Source: Actinomycetes bacterium (GTDB taxonomy: Bacteria > Actinomycetota > Actinomycetes > Actinomycetales > Microbacteriaceae). Taken from it: a stretch of 7,608 nucleotides of DNA. This document shows, in pieces, positions 5,804-7,608 of this stretch (position 1 is the stretch's first letter; each line of letters begins with the position of its first letter). The notes below the pieces were generated by a model. The model did no database searches and was not told the origin of the DNA. It was given only the letters and a program-made list of their open reading frames with translations. A program made the translations under genes and the position numbers. The stretch is from contig JAJYSF010000035.1 of NCBI GenBank assembly GCA_021793715.1, positions 1-7,608 of the forward strand. The letters are read 5' to 3'.

Positions 5804-6573
5804 CCGACCTGCTGACCATCGAGGGCCTCGGCCACGTCTACGAGGGCAGACAGCGGCACGAGGCGATCGGGCGACTGGATTTCGTCGTCCCCGAGGGCGC
5901 GTTCATCTCGATCGTCGGTCCCTCTGGCTGCGGTAAGACGACGATGCTGCGGTGTTTGTCGGGGCTCATGGAGCCGACCCGCGGCGAGGTGCTTCTCGCC
6001 GGCGAACCGGTCGACGGCGTCCCGCGCGACCTCGCACTCGTGTTCCAGGACTACAGCCGATCGCTGTTTCCCTGGCGCACGGTCGCGAGCAACATCGCGT
6101 TCGTGCTGCCGCGCGACATGCCGAAGGCCGATCGCCGTGAGCGCGTCGACGAGACGCTCGCCGCGGTCGGGCTCAGCGGATCCGGGGACAAGTACCCGTG
6201 GCAGCTGTCCGGCGGCATGCAGCAGCGCGTCGCGATCGCGCGCGCCCTCGCGTATCGCCCGCGGATCCTGCTGATGGACGAACCGTTCGCGTCGGTCGAC
6301 GCGCAGACGCGCGCCGAGCTCGAGGATCTGATGCTCGACGTCCGGGAGAAGTTCGGGATGACGATCCTCTTCGTCACGCACGACATCGACGAGAGCGTGT
6401 ATCTCGCGGATCAGGTGCTCGTGCTGTCGAAGTCGCCGTCCACGATCGTCGCGACCGTCGACGTCGATCTGCCGCGGCCGCGCGACCAGGTCACCACCCG
6501 CGCCGACGACGACTTCGTGCACCTCCGCAGCGACATCGCACGCATGATCCGCGATCAGTCGCAGATCGCGTAA
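5800..6573 (+). CDS. ABC importer ATPase (NitT/TauT-type, SsuB/TauB-like)
   Basis: This 257-residue ATP-binding subunit powers the importer from the cytoplasmic face. All nucleotide-binding motifs are intact: Walker [10 protein letters not shown] (40-48), Q-loop Gln83 in LVFQD followed by LFPWRTV (typical of SsuB/TauB/NrtD), signature LSGGMQQR (136-143), Walker B ILLMDEP (156-162) with catalytic Glu161, D-loop SVD (165-167) and switch His194 in VTHDIDE. Length is standard and no extra regulatory domain is visible. The ATG at 5800 overlaps the permease 2 stop (ATGA) and follows AAGGAG (5790-5795). It is the only ATPase gene, so a homodimer would serve both permeases. The stop is 6 bases from the stop of the convergent pilus gene. 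Confidence 0.95.
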   Translation: MTDLLTIEGLGHVYEGRQRHEAIGRLDFVVPEGAFISIVGPSGCGKTTMLRCLSGLMEPTRGEVLLAGEPVDGVPRDLALVFQDYSRSLFPWRTVASNIAFVLPRDMPKADRRERVDETLAAVGLSGSGDKYPWQLSGGMQQRVAIARALAYRPRILLMDEPFASVDAQTRAELEDLMLDVREKFGMTILFVTHDIDESVYLADQVLVLSKSPSTIVATVDVDLPRPRDQVTTRADDDFVHLRSDIARMIRDQSQIA

Positions 6574-6579
6574 GACGCT

Positions 6580-6999
6580 TCAGCCAGCGAGCGACGCCCG
6601 GCTGGTCGCGGTCCCGGTCAGCACGACCTCGCCCGGGAGGAACGTCGAAACGAGGAACGGTCGCCACGCGATCGACACGGTGGCGCGCGCGGTGGATCCG
6701 TCGAGCGTGGTCAGCTCGACCAGGTGAGCCTCGACCGGCGACACGGAGACGATGTCCTCGGCGAGCGCGGCGGCCTGGCCGTGGTCGAGCACGATCGCCG
6801 CTCCGGATTCCTCTGCGACGATCTCGAATCCGTCGGAGGCGGCGAGCGCCGACGCGTCAGCAAGCGCGTCGACGCGCTTCTGTGCGACGAACAGGGAGAT
6901 CGCGTTGACGCTCACGAGGACGATCGCGAGCGCGAGAACCGCGTATCCGATCGTCAGCGGGAGGATGCTTCCCCTCTCGTCATCTGCGACGGGACTCAT
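6580..6999 (-). CDS. Rv3654c/TadG-like Tad pilus-locus protein
   Basis: This 139-residue protein has a short charged N-terminus ending in DERG (7-10), one hydrophobic segment (about 11-38) and then KRVDALADASALAASDGF (41-58), the pattern of TadE/TadG-like proteins (Flp pilus assembly, actinobacterial Rv3654c type). It should be anchored with its C-terminal part outside the membrane. Unlike the adjacent TadE-like protein, it lacks the glutamate five residues after the Arg-Gly site (Leu15 instead), so prepilin-peptidase processing is doubtful. The ATG overlaps the stop of the upstream TadE-like gene (ATGA on the - strand), so it is the downstream, probably last, gene of the Tad operon. It ends 6 bases from the convergent ABC ATPase stop. 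The family is likely; the exact role in pilus assembly is not established for this type. Confidence 0.8.
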   Translation of the reverse strand: MSPVADDERGSILPLTIGYAVLALAIVLVSVNAISLFVAQKRVDALADASALAASDGFEIVAEESGAAIVLDHGQAAALAEDIVSVSPVEAHLVELTTLDGSTARATVSIAWRPFLVSTFLPGEVVLTGTATSRASLAG

Positions 7000-7430
7000 T
7001 CCATCTCCGCCAGCCGCTCGACGCGGTAGGTGCTCGTCGCCGACACGGGAACGCTCAGCGCCTCGGCGATCCCGAGCACCTCGGGAGCGAGCGGCAGCGC
7101 GACGGTGTCGGAGACGCTCACGACGATCGTCGCTCCGGCCGCCGGACAGGGGTCGGATCTCGGTACGCAGGCGATGTCGACCTTGAGCCGGTGCGGATCC
7201 AACCCGTACGCCGACGCGATCGTGTCGCGCACAAGCTCGGGCGGCACGTCCGTCCCCGATGCGAGCGTACGTGCGACGAACCGTGCCGTGGCCTCGGTCC
7301 CGAGCGCGGCGTTCTGGACGGCAGCGAGCGCGATGACGAGGTAGACGATCGGCACGAGGAGGACGAGCCCCGCGACGATGAACTCCAGCGGCGCGCTGCC
7401 GCGCTCATCCGACGATCTCGACCGGCGCAC
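6996..7430 (-). CDS. TadE-like pseudopilin of a Tad/Flp pilus
   Basis: This 144-residue protein carries a prepilin-type N-terminus: DERG followed by SAPLEF, with predicted cleavage after Gly11 and Glu16 at +5 of the mature protein, then a hydrophobic helix (about 17-40). This is the class III (Flp/TadE) processing signal read by a TadV-type prepilin peptidase. The remainder should be extracellular and contains a cysteine pair (Cys88, Cys95) that may form a disulfide, as I recall for actinobacterial TadE-like proteins. The start must be the GTG at 7430: an in-frame stop lies 9 bases upstream and the processing motif starts only a few codons in. It overlaps the preceding gene by 26 bp, and its stop overlaps the start of the following TadG-like gene. 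The role would be minor pilin or assembly factor. Confidence 0.85.
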   Translation of the reverse strand: MRRSRSSDERGSAPLEFIVAGLVLLVPIVYLVIALAAVQNAALGTEATARFVARTLASGTDVPPELVRDTIASAYGLDPHRLKVDIACVPRSDPCPAAGATIVVSVSDTVALPLAPEVLGIAEALSVPVSATSTYRVERLAEME

Positions 7431-7608
7431 GTGCGCTCACCAGGCTTCCTGCCGGGATCCCGAAGAGCCCGACGAGCGGATATGTCGCCGCGAGCTCGAC
7501 GGAAACGAGACGCACCCCGGCGTGCGTCGAGGGCGTGATGAACGCTCGGTCGACGACGTCGCGGCCCAGTGCCCGCGTGACCACGTCGCGCGCACGCTGC
7601 TCGGCGTC
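7405..7608 (-). CDS. C-terminal part of another TadE/TadG-like protein (partial)
   Basis: Reading the - strand from the window edge gives 67 residues starting DAEQRARDVVTRALG and ending SARAPVEIVG before TGA (7407-7405). The frame is open to the edge, has the same codon bias as its neighbours, and resembles the C-terminal half of TadE-like proteins: a helix with xAxxVV spacing, then a strand-rich VRLVSVELAATYPL segment and a PLVGLFGIPAGSL stretch close to the APEVLGIAEALSVPVSATSTY end of the adjacent TadE-like protein. It overlaps that gene's GTG start by 26 bp, consistent with one operon. The N-terminus, including any prepilin motif, lies outside the window, so the exact class (TadE or TadG) cannot be decided. 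Confidence 0.7.
   Translation of the reverse strand, partial: DAEQRARDVVTRALGRDVVDRAFITPSTHAGVRLVSVELAATYPLVGLFGIPAGSLVSARAPVEIVG

Noticed and set aside
6584..6604. Possible hairpin CCAGC...GCTGG at the end of the TadG-like gene as a terminator
   Set aside because: The stem has only 5 bp with a 12-base loop and no T-tract, and it lies inside the coding sequence. It is not distinguishable from chance in GC-rich DNA.
6198..7538. Several + strand open frames opposite the Tad genes
   Set aside because: They are low-complexity Arg/Ser/Asp-rich translations lying opposite - strand genes that have pilin-type N-termini and ATGA junctions.

Overview
The window is very GC-rich, has G/C-biased third codon positions and tightly packed overlapping genes. 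It looks like chromosomal DNA of a high-GC Gram-positive actinobacterium, plausibly Microbacteriaceae-like. That placement is inferred from composition, from the MFE-2-like SDR/MaoC/acyl-CoA ligase set, and from a TadE/Rv3654c-type pilus locus. No tRNA, rRNA, CRISPR array, insertion sequence or phage gene was seen.

Region 1 (1-3032, + strand) is a beta-oxidation-like catabolic operon. It holds the last codons of an unknown upstream gene, a MaoC-type (R)-enoyl-CoA hydratase, an SDR-family 3-hydroxyacyl-CoA dehydrogenase, and an AMP-forming acyl-CoA ligase. The SDR reading frame is broken by one in-frame amber codon at 1142-1144. The conserved C-terminal part continues in the same frame to 1420, so the gene is a pseudogene, a split gene or a sequencing error.

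Region 2 (3033-3154) is the only real intergenic gap on the + strand. It carries a 13-bp palindrome (3075-3087) and, five bases later, a perfect 11-bp stem with a 4-base loop (3092-3117). These are candidate regulatory elements between the catabolic genes and the transporter.

Region 3 (3155-6573, + strand) is a complete ABC importer of the NitT/TauT (SsuA/THI5-like) class: a lipoprotein binding protein, two different permeases and one ATPase. The genes overlap or nearly touch. Together with region 1 this suggests uptake, CoA activation and chain shortening of one carboxylic acid. The substrate cannot be named from sequence.

Region 4 (6580-7608, - strand) is the distal end of a Tad/Flp pilus operon running toward the transporter: the C-terminus of a TadE/TadG-like protein, a TadE-like pseudopilin and an Rv3654c/TadG-like protein. 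It converges on the ABC ATPase gene with only 6 bp between the stop codons.
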